A stretch of DNA of 64,000 bases, taken from positions 1 to 64,000 of the forward strand of contig NZ_VCIW01000029.1 of NCBI RefSeq assembly GCF_005765165.1, written 5' to 3'. This document shows positions 15,131 through 24,044 of this stretch, piece by piece (positions within the stretch are counted from its first letter, which is position 1; the number at the start of each line of letters is the position of its first letter). A program made the position numbers and the translations under genes. The DNA comes from Paenibacillus antri. GTDB lineage: Bacteria > Bacillota > Bacilli > Paenibacillales > YIM-B00363. The notes beneath the pieces are model-generated. The model was not told where the DNA came from and made no database searches. It saw only the letters and a program-made list of their open reading frames with translations.

Positions 15131-18100
15131 ATGAAGGATACGATTATATTCTACGACGTCGAGTTTCCGGGCGCGGAGCATGCGCGTCCGGATCCGGACG
15201 CGCTGCGGGCGATCGGCACGGTGGTCGGCGCGCGCGAGCTGTCGGCGGCGCTTCGCGCCTCTTCCGGCGGATGCTTCGTGACGCTGCATGCGCCGTATTT
15301 TCCGAAAGCGGCTTGGGAAGACATCCTTGCGTATCTCGCTCGAGGCGGCGGATTGATCAGCGTCGGCGGAGCGCCTTTCAAGCGGCCCGTCCTGGAGTCC
15401 GGCGGCCTGTGGGCGGCGGAGCCGGAACAAACCGCCTACCACCGGGAGCTGCGCATCCACGAGACGCTTGCCGTCGATTCGAGCCCGATCGATCGCTTCG
15501 AGGCGCTGGGCGACGTCCCGATCTTCGCCGGGAAGGAATCGTTGTTCGCGCCGGCGGAGACGTGGAACTTGGTCCCTCACGTCTCCAAGAGCAGCGATCT
15601 TCCGCATCAGATGGGTTCGGCGGGACCGATGGACGCTCATCTGTATCCGGTGCTGAAGGGGATTTCCGCGGCGGGACGCGAAGTCGCCGCACCCGCGGTG
15701 CTGTGGGAGCATACGAAAGGCGAGTTCGCGGGAGGACGCTGGTTGTTCGTCACTCAACCGGCGGAGGCGCGGTTTTGGGCGAACGGAGGCGTCGACGCAT
15801 TAGCCGAATGGGCCGAGTATTGCGCGGCGGGCGCGACCGAGCTTTGGCTGAAGCCGAACTATGCTTCCTACGAGCTCGGCGAACGGCCGATGCTGACGCT
15901 GCAGACGCAGCGTCTCGGGCGGCTTGGCGGTTCGGAGCCGAAGGAATGGACGTTCGCCATAACCGTATGGCATGCGTCGAACGCGGCGGAGCCCGTATGG
16001 CGTCGGGAGCTGTCCGTCTTGGCGACGGAGCGGCAGAGCATTACCCGCGTGACGGTTCCGATCGGCGTCGAGCGAGGGTTTTACCGGGTGGAATGCGTTG
16101 CCGTCTCGGCGGACGGGGAAACGCGCACGCTCCGTCAAGGCTTCTGGGGACGCGACGAGGCGATGCTTGCGGAAGGAACTCCCGTGTCGGCCGGTCGGGA
16201 TTATTTCGAGAAGGACGGCAAGCCGCTTCCGGTCGTCGGGATGACGTATATGACGTCCGACGTGGCGCGGAAGTTTTTGTTTTTGCCGAACGCGGCCGTC
16301 TGGGATCGGGACATGGCGCAGATGCGCAAGGCGGGGATCAATTGGATTCGTACCGGAATCTGGACCGCTTATCGCAATATCATGCAGGTCGACGGCCATG
16401 CGTCGGAGGAGGCGCTTCGCTCGATCGACGCCTTCCTGATGACGGCGAAGAAGCATGATCTCCAGGTGACGTTCACGTTCTTCTCGTTCACGCCGGAGAC
16501 TTGGGAAGGGGTCAACCCTTATTTGGATCCGCGCAGCGTGGAAGCGCAGAAGCGGTTCATCCAATCGATCGTCTCCCGCCACAAGGATACGACGAACGTC
16601 GATTGGGACTTGATCAACGAGCCTTCCATGTTCGACCCGGCGCGCATCTTCTCGAACGGTCCGCGGTCCTGCCGCGATCGATTCGAGCAAGAGGCGTTCT
16701 CCGCATGGCTGAAGGAGCGGCACGGCGACATCGAAGCGCTGCAGGCGCGATGGAATATGACGCCGGGGCAGCTTCCGAATTTCGACGCCGCCCGCCTGCC
16801 GGAGCCCGAAGAGATTAACTTCGACGTCCAAGATATGCATCAGGGGAAGAGAGGGACGCGCTGGCTCGATTATGCGTTGTTTTCGATGGAGATGCACAAT
16901 CGGTGGGCGAAGCAGCTCTACGACGCGATCAAAGCGGAGTGTCCGCGCCATCTCGTGACGGTAGGGCAGGACGAAGCGTTGGGCGCTCAGCGTCCGTCCC
17001 CATTCTTCTATGCCGAGGCGGTCGATTATACGACGGTCCATTCATGGTGGCTTAACGACCACCTGGTCTGGGACGGCATCTTCGCCAAGACGGCGGAGAA
17101 GCCGAATTTGATCCAGGAAACCGGGATCATGTACGTGGAGACGCCGGAGGGACGCGCCAAGCGGTCGGAGCTCGAGCTGCGGAACATTCTCGAGCGGAAG
17201 TACGCCTATGCATTCGCCGCCGGCGGCGCCGGCGCGGTACAATGGATCTGGAACACGAACTTCTATATGGATAACGCGAACGAGTCCCATATCGGCGCCT
17301 TGCGCGCCGACGGCACGGAGAAGCCGGAGGCGAACGTCTCGTACGACTTCGGGCGGTTCATGAACGAGATCCGGGAGCTGTTCCGAGGTCGCCGGCTGGA
17401 GGATGTGGCCGTCGTATTCCCGTATTCGAACGACTTCTCCAATCGAAAGCTGGCGTTCGACGCCACGACGCGGCTGACGCGCGCGTTGGCTTACGAGCTG
17501 AAGGTGCCGTTCCGCGCGGTAGGGGAATATCACCTCGACGCGCTGGAGCAAGCGCCCGCGAAGCTGATCATGGTGCCGAGCCCGCACAATATGGACGACG
17601 CCGCGTTCGCGAAGCTGACGGACATCGCCGATCGCACCGGCGCCGTCCTGCTGCTCACCGGACCCGCCGGGCTCGACGCGTATTGGCGAACGTCCGAGCG
17701 GCTGACGCGGACGCTGGGCCGCCGCGGCTTGCGCAACGTGCTGCGGGAGGAGGCGCTCGACGTCGGGGGCGAGATCGTCCCGGCGTCGTTCGGGAACCGA
17801 CGGATCGCCGAAGCGTGGAAGGAGGTTCCGGCGGAGCCGTCTTCGGAGGCGGCCGACCGCGTGCTCGACGTTCCGCTCGGCGGCGGGCGGCTCGTCTGGA
17901 GTCCGCTGCCGGTAGAGCTGAACGACCGGTCGGAGCCGATCCTCGCGCTGTATCGGTACGCGCTGCGCGCGGCCGGCTGCGGGAGCGACCTGGAATGGCT
18001 GGAAGGCGGGCGCCTTCCCGGCGTATACGGTAGGAAGCTTCGATTCGACGAAGGATCGCTCCTGATCTTCGTATCGGAATTCGGGCACGACGCGGCCGTG

Positions 18101-18244
18101 AAGGTGAAGGACCCGGAGACGAACCGCACGTACTCGTTCCTGTTGGCGAAGGAACGCTCCGTGCTGTTCGCATGCGACGCGGACGGCCGAGTGACGGCCG
18201 CGTACCGCCCGGAGGAAGTAGCGATCGCCGTCGACGGCGAGTAA
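15131..18244 (+). CDS. large clan GH-A glycoside hydrolase (GH5/GH42-like), candidate beta-mannosidase
   Basis: A 1037-residue cytoplasmic protein. An N-terminal region of about 370 residues looks like a glutamine amidotransferase-like or beta-sandwich module. The TIM barrel that follows has DWDLINEPSMF with probable acid/base Glu497 and NLIQETGIMYVE with probable nucleophile Glu663. The C-terminal 300 residues resemble the trimerisation and beta domains of GH42-type enzymes. Between GH125 and GH38 genes, beta-mannosidase action on Man-beta-1,4-GlcNAc is a reasonable guess. ATG 15131 follows AAGGGA at 15112; a GTG at 15122 is the alternative start. The exact family is unsettled. Confidence 0.7.
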   Translation: MKDTIIFYDVEFPGAEHARPDPDALRAIGTVVGARELSAALRASSGGCFVTLHAPYFPKAAWEDILAYLARGGGLISVGGAPFKRPVLESGGLWAAEPEQTAYHRELRIHETLAVDSSPIDRFEALGDVPIFAGKESLFAPAETWNLVPHVSKSSDLPHQMGSAGPMDAHLYPVLKGISAAGREVAAPAVLWEHTKGEFAGGRWLFVTQPAEARFWANGGVDALAEWAEYCAAGATELWLKPNYASYELGERPMLTLQTQRLGRLGGSEPKEWTFAITVWHASNAAEPVWRRELSVLATERQSITRVTVPIGVERGFYRVECVAVSADGETRTLRQGFWGRDEAMLAEGTPVSAGRDYFEKDGKPLPVVGMTYMTSDVARKFLFLPNAAVWDRDMAQMRKAGINWIRTGIWTAYRNIMQVDGHASEEALRSIDAFLMTAKKHDLQVTFTFFSFTPETWEGVNPYLDPRSVEAQKRFIQSIVSRHKDTTNVDWDLINEPSMFDPARIFSNGPRSCRDRFEQEAFSAWLKERHGDIEALQARWNMTPGQLPNFDAARLPEPEEINFDVQDMHQGKRGTRWLDYALFSMEMHNRWAKQLYDAIKAECPRHLVTVGQDEALGAQRPSPFFYAEAVDYTTVHSWWLNDHLVWDGIFAKTAEKPNLIQETGIMYVETPEGRAKRSELELRNILERKYAYAFAAGGAGAVQWIWNTNFYMDNANESHIGALRADGTEKPEANVSYDFGRFMNEIRELFRGRRLEDVAVVFPYSNDFSNRKLAFDATTRLTRALAYELKVPFRAVGEYHLDALEQAPAKLIMVPSPHNMDDAAFAKLTDIADRTGAVLLLTGPAGLDAYWRTSERLTRTLGRRGLRNVLREEALDVGGEIVPASFGNRRIAEAWKEVPAEPSSEAADRVLDVPLGGGRLVWSPLPVELNDRSEPILALYRYALRAAGCGSDLEWLEGGRLPGVYGRKLRFDEGSLLIFVSEFGHDAAVKVKDPETNRTYSFLLAKERSVLFACDADGRVTAAYRPEEVAIAVDGE

Positions 18245-18262
18245 AGAGGAGGCTGCCCAACG

Positions 18263-20998
18263 ATGACCGCGCAACGAACCGCGCATCTCGTATCCCATAC
18301 GCACTGGGATCGGGAATGGTACTTGCCTTACGAGAGGCATCATGTTCGATTGATTCAATTGATGGACGACTTATTCGAGACGCTTCGAACCGATCCGGAC
18401 TATAAGAGCTTCCACCTGGACGGGCAGACGATTATCTTGGAAGACTATCTGCAGGTTCGCCCCGAGCGGAAGGAAGAGCTCGAACGTTGGATTCGCGAAG
18501 GGCGGATCCGCATCGGTCCTTGGTACATCTTGCAGGACGCGTTCCTGACGAGCTCCGAGGCGAACTTGCGCAATCTGCTGATCGGGCATCAAGACGCCCG
18601 CCGGTACGGCGCGATCGAGAAGGTCGGCTACTTCCCGGACACGTTCGGGAACATCGGGCAAGCGCCGCAAATCATGAAGCAAGCGGGGATCGACAACGCG
18701 GTATTCGGCCGGGGCGTGAAGCCGACGGGCTTTAACAACACGGTGGCGGACGGCGATTACGAATCCTCCTTCTCGGAGTTGATCTGGGAAGGTCCGGACG
18801 GCTCGCAAGTATTGGGGTTGTTGTTCGCCAACTGGTACAGCAACGGGAACGAGGTTCCGGCGTCTCCGGAAGAGGCGAAGGCGTATTGGGATCGAAAACT
18901 GGCCGACGCGGAGAAATATGCGTCGACCGGGCAGCTGCTGTTCATGAACGGCTGCGATCACCAGCCGGTTCAGAAGGATTTATCGGCGGCGCTCCGACTC
19001 GCCCGCGAGCTGTATCCGGATACGGCGTTCGTCCATTCGTCCTTCGAGGAATATTTGGCGGCGCTCAAGCGGTCGCTGCCGGAACGGTTGTCCGTCGTCA
19101 AGGGCGAGCTTCGCAGCCAGCGCACGGACGGCTGGGGAACGCTCGTGAACACGGCTTCCGCAAGGGTGTATTTGAAGCAGATGAACCAGACGGGTCAAGC
19201 GATGCTGGAGAAGGTGGCCGAGCCGCTCGCCGCGTTCGCCGCTTTGCTCGGGAAGCCGTATCCGCATCATCTGTTCACGTATGCGTGGAAGACGCTGATG
19301 CAAAATCACCCGCACGACAGCATCTGCGGCTGCAGCGTGGACGAGGTTCATCGGGAGATGATCGCCCGCTTCGACAAGAGCCGGCATGTGGCCGAAGCGA
19401 TCGCGGAGGAGAGCAAGCGTTACGTCGCCGAAGCGGTCGACACGTCCGGCTTCGCGACGTTCGGCGCCGACGCGGTGCCGTTCGTCGTGTTCAACACGAC
19501 GGGATGGGCGCGCAGCGGCGCCGTCGAGGTCGAGCTCGAGCTCGAGCGGCTGTATTACCGGGACGGGGTCCCGCAGGCTGAGATGATCCGGCGAATGAAG
19601 TCGGTCGAGCTTGCGGACCGCCGGCTGGTGAACGCCTCCGGAGAGGCGATCCCGTTCGAGATGGAGGATCTCGGGGTTCGCTTCGGATACGACCTGCCGG
19701 ACGATAAGTTCCGTCAGCCGTACTGGGCGCGCAAGGCGAAGGTTACGTTCGAAGCCGCGAGCGTGCCGGCCCTCGGGGTCGCGGCATATGCGCTCGTGCG
19801 GTCGAAGGAAGCCGCCGGGGCGTCGTCGTCGGATTCCTTGCTGCGGGGCGATCGTTCGATGGAGAACGATCGGCTCCGCGTCGAGATCGGCGACGACGGC
19901 GCGCTGCGGGTGACGGACAAGACGACCGGCCGGACGTATTCCGACCTATGCGTGTACGAAGACACCGGAGATATCGGGAACGAATACATGTACAAGCAGC
20001 CTAACGGAGAAGCGGGCCTTACGACCAAGGGGCTGTCCGCAACGATCCGGACGGTCTTGGATCGGCCGGATCGCGCGACGATCGAGATCGTCCACGACTG
20101 GCATGTGCCGGCTTCGGCGGACGAGCGCTTCGAAGAGGAGATGCGGGAAGCCGTCTATTTCCCCGATCGGCAAGCGGGGCGAGTCGAGCGGACGGTGCCC
20201 CTTACGATTCGCACGCGGGTGAGCTTGGGCCGTTACGGCAAAGGGGTCGAAATCGAGACCTCGTTTACGAACCGGGCCAAGGACCATCGCGTACGGGCGT
20301 TGTTCCCTACGGATTTATCGACGAAGCGGCATCGGGCGGATTCGATCTTCGAAGTGGCGGCGCGCGATAACGAGCCTTCCGCCGAATGGACGAATCCGAG
20401 CTATTGCCATCATCAGCAGGCGTTCGTCGACGTAAGCGACGAGCGCGGCGGGCTGACGATCGCGAACCTCGGATTGCATGAATACGAAATCGCACGGGAC
20501 GGACGCAATACGATCGCGGTCACCTTGCTCCGCTCGGTTGCGGAATTAGGCGATTGGGGCGTGTTCCCGACGCCGGAAGCGCAATGCCTCGGAGACCACG
20601 CGTTCCGCTTGGAGATCATTCCGCACGCCGGAGACGGCGCTCGGACGGGCGCTTATGCGGAGGCCTACCAATTCCAAGCGCCGTGGACCGTATGCCAGAC
20701 CGGCGTGCATCCGGGCGCCGTCGCATCGGGCTATGCTCCGATTCGTTGGGAAGGAGACGGAGTCGCGTTCTCCTCGCTCAAGTTCAGCGAAGACAGCGGG
20801 GATGCGACCGTTCGTTGGTATAACCTGACCGGGGAGGCTTCCGATGTCGCTCTCGATCTCGGCCAAGGCGTCGAACAAGCCTACAAGAGCGACGTCTTGG
20901 AGCGAGTCGGCGACATTGTGGTGACGGATGCCGAAGGCCGTTGCACGCTGTCGATCGGACCTTGCGAAATCATGACGATCGGTTTCCATAAGAAATAA
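18263..20998 (+). CDS. GH38 alpha-mannosidase
   Basis: A 911-residue GH38 enzyme. The N-terminal catalytic domain has HTHWDREW with zinc ligands His14 and Asp16, and GYFPDTFGNIGQ with the zinc-binding nucleophile Asp126. HPHDSICGCSVDEVH around residue 350 supplies a further zinc His, followed by the three-helix bundle and a long beta-sandwich region. It hydrolyses alpha-linked mannose with retention. There is no signal peptide, so it works on imported sugar alongside the GH125 enzyme. AGAGGAGG precedes the ATG, 18 nt after the previous stop, so it is the last gene of the operon. Confidence 0.93.
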   Translation: MTAQRTAHLVSHTHWDREWYLPYERHHVRLIQLMDDLFETLRTDPDYKSFHLDGQTIILEDYLQVRPERKEELERWIREGRIRIGPWYILQDAFLTSSEANLRNLLIGHQDARRYGAIEKVGYFPDTFGNIGQAPQIMKQAGIDNAVFGRGVKPTGFNNTVADGDYESSFSELIWEGPDGSQVLGLLFANWYSNGNEVPASPEEAKAYWDRKLADAEKYASTGQLLFMNGCDHQPVQKDLSAALRLARELYPDTAFVHSSFEEYLAALKRSLPERLSVVKGELRSQRTDGWGTLVNTASARVYLKQMNQTGQAMLEKVAEPLAAFAALLGKPYPHHLFTYAWKTLMQNHPHDSICGCSVDEVHREMIARFDKSRHVAEAIAEESKRYVAEAVDTSGFATFGADAVPFVVFNTTGWARSGAVEVELELERLYYRDGVPQAEMIRRMKSVELADRRLVNASGEAIPFEMEDLGVRFGYDLPDDKFRQPYWARKAKVTFEAASVPALGVAAYALVRSKEAAGASSSDSLLRGDRSMENDRLRVEIGDDGALRVTDKTTGRTYSDLCVYEDTGDIGNEYMYKQPNGEAGLTTKGLSATIRTVLDRPDRATIEIVHDWHVPASADERFEEEMREAVYFPDRQAGRVERTVPLTIRTRVSLGRYGKGVEIETSFTNRAKDHRVRALFPTDLSTKRHRADSIFEVAARDNEPSAEWTNPSYCHHQQAFVDVSDERGGLTIANLGLHEYEIARDGRNTIAVTLLRSVAELGDWGVFPTPEAQCLGDHAFRLEIIPHAGDGARTGAYAEAYQFQAPWTVCQTGVHPGAVASGYAPIRWEGDGVAFSSLKFSEDSGDATVRWYNLTGEASDVALDLGQGVEQAYKSDVLERVGDIVVTDAEGRCTLSIGPCEIMTIGFHKK

Positions 20999-21002
20999 AC
21001 AA

Positions 21003-21049
21003 GAAGTCCGGTTCCGCCAAGGCGACAAGCCTTGATGGAACCGGACTTC
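21003..21049. terminator. bidirectional terminator between convergent GH38 and murQ genes
   Basis: GAAGTCCGGTTCC (21003-21015) pairs with GGAACCGGACTTC (21037-21049); an inner CCAAGGC/GCCTTG pairing extends the stem. It ends both converging operons. Confidence 0.85.
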
Positions 21050-21079
21050 GGCGTTTATTCAGGCACGGGCACGTCGGGT

Positions 21080-22012
21080 TCATTCCGCCTTGGCGGGTGG
21101 CAATGCGCCCTTCGCGGCGCGGATCGCCGCCTTCAGCCGGCCGTCGTGACGCAGCAGCAGGTCGGCGGCTTCCCCGGCGTTCGCGCCGGTTTCGATCATG
21201 AGAATCGCCGTCTTGACGTGCATATTGGCTTGCTCCAACGCTTCGACCGCTCGCTCTTCCGAGGCGCCGGTGCTCGTGCGCACCATGCGGATCGAGCGGT
21301 CGTACAGCTTCGTATTGCTTGCCCGGAGGTCGACCATCAGGTTGTTATATACTTTCCCCAGCTTGATCATGACGCCGGTCGTCAGCATGTTGAGCACGAG
21401 CTTCTGCGCGGTGCCGCTCTTCATCCGGGTGGAACCGGCGACGACTTCGGGGCCGACCACCGGCGCGATGCAGATGTCGCACGCTTCGCCGATGCGGGTG
21501 TGCGGATTCGTCGTGACGCCGACGGTGCCGGCGCCGAGCTCCTTCGCGCGGCGGACGGCGCCCAGGACGTAAGGGGTGGAGCCGCTGGCGGTGATGCCGA
21601 CGACCACGTCCTTGGACGTGACGCCCTTCTCGTCCATCAGCCGCGCGCCGGCGTCCGCGTCGTCCTCGCAGCCTTCCACGGCCGTGCGCAGCGCGCCGTC
21701 CCCGCCGGCGATGTACGCCTGCACCAGCTCCGGCGCCGTGCCGTACGTCGGCGGGCATTCGCTCGCGTCCAGGACGCCGAGACGCCCGGAGGAGCCGGCC
21801 CCGACGTAAAACATTCGGCCGCCGTCTTTGAGGGATTCATAGATTCGGTCTACCGCCGCTGCGATCGATTCGATCTCCTTGCGGACCGCGAGGGGGACGA
21901 GCTGGTCCTCGTCGTTGATCAGCATGAGCATATCCCGGGTTTCGCACTCGTCGATAAATTGCGTAGCGGGGTTGATCTTCTCGGTCGTCAATTTCGCGAA
22001 GTACGAAGTCAT
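21080..22012 (-). CDS. murQ: N-acetylmuramic acid 6-phosphate etherase MurQ
   Basis: A 310-residue cytoplasmic SIS-domain lyase that splits MurNAc-6-phosphate into GlcNAc-6-phosphate and D-lactate in cell-wall sugar recycling. It has the MurQ signatures GAGSSGRLGVLDASECPPTYG (interrupted here only by line layout), ITASGSTPYVLGA, AGSTRMKSGTAQKL and LMVDLRASN, at normal family length. It is the last gene of a minus-strand unit with a binding protein and two permeases, instead of the MurP phosphotransferase that often accompanies it. AAAAGGATGG precedes the ATG. A MurNAc kinase would be needed if the importer delivers unphosphorylated sugar; none is visible nearby. Confidence 0.95.
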   Translation of the reverse strand: MTSYFAKLTTEKINPATQFIDECETRDMLMLINDEDQLVPLAVRKEIESIAAAVDRIYESLKDGGRMFYVGAGSSGRLGVLDASECPPTYGTAPELVQAYIAGGDGALRTAVEGCEDDADAGARLMDEKGVTSKDVVVGITASGSTPYVLGAVRRAKELGAGTVGVTTNPHTRIGEACDICIAPVVGPEVVAGSTRMKSGTAQKLVLNMLTTGVMIKLGKVYNNLMVDLRASNTKLYDRSIRMVRTSTGASEERAVEALEQANMHVKTAILMIETGANAGEAADLLLRHDGRLKAAIRAAKGALPPAKAE

Positions 22013-22069
22013 CGTTCATCCATCCTTTTCTGCTGTGTAGATAACCTGGTCGTCATTGCGCCGCTCGCT

Positions 22070-22942
22070 CTAGCCCTTGACCGATCCTACGATCAGTCCC
22101 GCTACGAAGAAGCGCTGCAGCAGAGGGTACAGAATGATGATCGGCAAGGTGGAGGTGATGATGACCGCTGACTTGATCGACATGGCGATCGTGCTCTTGT
22201 CCGCCGAACCGGCGCCGTCGCCGACCATAGTCGTCCCGTTGACGATATTGCGCAGGAACAGCATGACCGGGTACTGACTCGTATTCAAGTAGATCAAGCC
22301 GTTAAACCAGTCGTTCCAGAAGAAGACGGCCGTGTACAAGCCGATGGTCGCCAGCGCGGGCGTGGACAGCGGCACGATGATCTGGCGCAAGATGCCGAAG
22401 TAATCCAAACCGTCGATAATGGCGGCCTCTTCGATTTCCGAAGGGACGGCCCGGAAGAAGTTGATCAGAATGATCAGGTTGAACTGGTTGATCGCGAACG
22501 GCAGCAGCATCGCCCACGCCGTGCCGGTCAGATGCAGGTTCGAAATGAGCAAGTAGGTCGGGATAAGTCCTCCCGAGAAAAACATGGAGAATACGACCAG
22601 CTTCATGACGATTCGCTGTCCCTTCAGGAAACTCTTGGACAACGCATAGGCGAAGAGTGTCGTCATGAACAGGGCGATCAACGTGCCCGCCACGGTGTAA
22701 TACAACGTATTTCCATACGCCCGGAAGAAGTTCGGATACGTGAAAATTTGAATATACGCTTGGACGTTAAAGCCCACCGGCCATAGCGACACTTGGTTAT
22801 TGACGATCGCGGACGGGCTGGACAAGGACATCGCCAGCATGTAGATGAAAGGCACGATGCAAATCAGGACGACCAAAATCATGATAAAATTGATGACCAG
22901 GTCGACGAACGTCATGGAATGAAGCTTTCGTTGCTGGACCAC
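22070..22942 (-). CDS. sugar ABC transporter permease (LplC-like), murQ operon
   Basis: A 290-residue permease with six predicted helices, the ATPase-docking loop EEAAIIDGLDYFGILR and the C-terminal GLIVGSVKG typical of LplC proteins. I set the start at GTG 22942, seven nt after GGAGGA. A longer in-frame extension would overlap the preceding permease and has no family-like sequence. It is encoded between the LplB-like permease and murQ, so it is probably the second channel subunit of a MurNAc or muropeptide importer. Confidence 0.9.
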   Translation of the reverse strand: MVQQRKLHSMTFVDLVINFIMILVVLICIVPFIYMLAMSLSSPSAIVNNQVSLWPVGFNVQAYIQIFTYPNFFRAYGNTLYYTVAGTLIALFMTTLFAYALSKSFLKGQRIVMKLVVFSMFFSGGLIPTYLLISNLHLTGTAWAMLLPFAINQFNLIILINFFRAVPSEIEEAAIIDGLDYFGILRQIIVPLSTPALATIGLYTAVFFWNDWFNGLIYLNTSQYPVMLFLRNIVNGTTMVGDGAGSADKSTIAMSIKSAVIITSTLPIIILYPLLQRFFVAGLIVGSVKG

Positions 22943-22967
22943 GCGCGGATCCTCCTTTCCCCGATCG

Positions 22968-23930
22968 TTAATAGATGCTTTCGCCGGATACCTTCTTGCT
23001 GAGCCAGTTCGTCCCGGAGACGAGGATGACGCCGATGACGCCGCTGAACAAGCCGATGGCCGTCGCATACGAGTAGTTCTGATTCATTAAGCCCGTGCGG
23101 TAGACGAGCGTATCGATAATGTCGCTGACCATGGCGTTCGAAGGCGTGTAAAGCAGCAGCACCTTCTCGAAGCCGAGGCTGAGCAGCGAACCGACGTTCA
23201 AGATAAGCATGATCATGATCGTGGACATGATCGACGGGATCGTTACGTATATGATTTTTTGGAAACGGTTGGCGCCGTCGATATCCGCCGCCTCGAACAT
23301 CTCCCGGTTAATGCCGGTGATGGCCGCGAGATAGATGATGGCCGTCCAGCCGGTAAATTGCCACGTCTCGGTTAAAATATAGATGGGCCGGAAATATTGC
23401 GGTTCGTTGACGAAGTAAATCGGCTCCATGCCGAATACTTGCTCCAGGATGCGGTTGAGCAGTCCGGAGCTGGGAGACAAAATTTCGCCCAGGATGGCGA
23501 TGACCACCACCGTGGAGATAAATCGGGGCATGTACGAGATCGTCTGCACGAATTTACGGAACCGGGCGTTGCGCACCTCGTAGAGCAGCAAAGCGAAAAT
23601 AATCGGAATCGGAAAATTGATCAAGATGTTCCCGAAGGAAAGCACCAACGTATTGCCGAACGCCCGCCAGAAGGAGGGATCCCCGAAAAACCGTTCGAAG
23701 TAGGCGAATCCGACCCAATCGGTACCGAACGGTCCCATCCCCGGCCGGAAGCGGCGGAACGCCAAGATATTGCCGACGAGCGGCGCGTATTTGAACAATA
23801 GAAAATGGACCAACGGGATGACCAGCATGACGTACAACTGCCAGTAACGTCGGAAGTGGCGGGAGCGCGACCCCGGGGATGACCCGACGGAAGGCTGCGC
23901 GCCGGTCGAGCGGATGGACGTATCGGCCAT
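22968..23930 (-). CDS. sugar ABC transporter permease (LplB-like), murQ operon
   Basis: A permease of about 320 residues. A cytoplasmic N-terminal tail rich in Ser and Arg is followed by the first helix near residue 30, and the docking loop FEAADIDGANRFQKI is followed by IPSIMS. The start is uncertain: ATG 23930 has AGGTG upstream, while a GTG at 23939 would add three residues. It is followed after 25 nt by the LplC-like gene. A hairpin separates it from the binding-protein gene. Confidence 0.88.
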   Translation of the reverse strand: MADTSIRSTGAQPSVGSSPGSRSRHFRRYWQLYVMLVIPLVHFLLFKYAPLVGNILAFRRFRPGMGPFGTDWVGFAYFERFFGDPSFWRAFGNTLVLSFGNILINFPIPIIFALLLYEVRNARFRKFVQTISYMPRFISTVVVIAILGEILSPSSGLLNRILEQVFGMEPIYFVNEPQYFRPIYILTETWQFTGWTAIIYLAAITGINREMFEAADIDGANRFQKIIYVTIPSIMSTIMIMLILNVGSLLSLGFEKVLLLYTPSNAMVSDIIDTLVYRTGLMNQNYSYATAIGLFSGVIGVILVSGTNWLSKKVSGESIY

Positions 23931-23970
23931 ATCCTTCACCTGCTTCTTGTTGTAAATTGCGAATCATAGA

Positions 23971-24029
23971 ACAGGGCCTGCCTGAACATGTCGTCCAACC
24001 GCGACTACATTCGGAGGGCAGGCCCTTGT
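23971..24029 (-). terminator. intra-operon hairpin between binding protein and permease (murQ operon)
   Basis: AGGGCAGGCCCTTGT (24015-24029) and ACAGGGCCTGCCT (23971-23983) pair with small bulges in the 100-bp gap after the binding-protein stop. Like the hairpins in the other importer operons, it probably reduces transcription into the permeases or protects the upstream message. Confidence 0.6.
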
Positions 24030-24044
24030 TCCGTAACTTACGAA

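Noticed and set aside
23971-24029. Operon end between binding protein and permeases of the murQ unit
   Set aside because: No U-run, no second promoter seen, and the same hairpin position occurs in the other three importer operons, so it is treated as partial.
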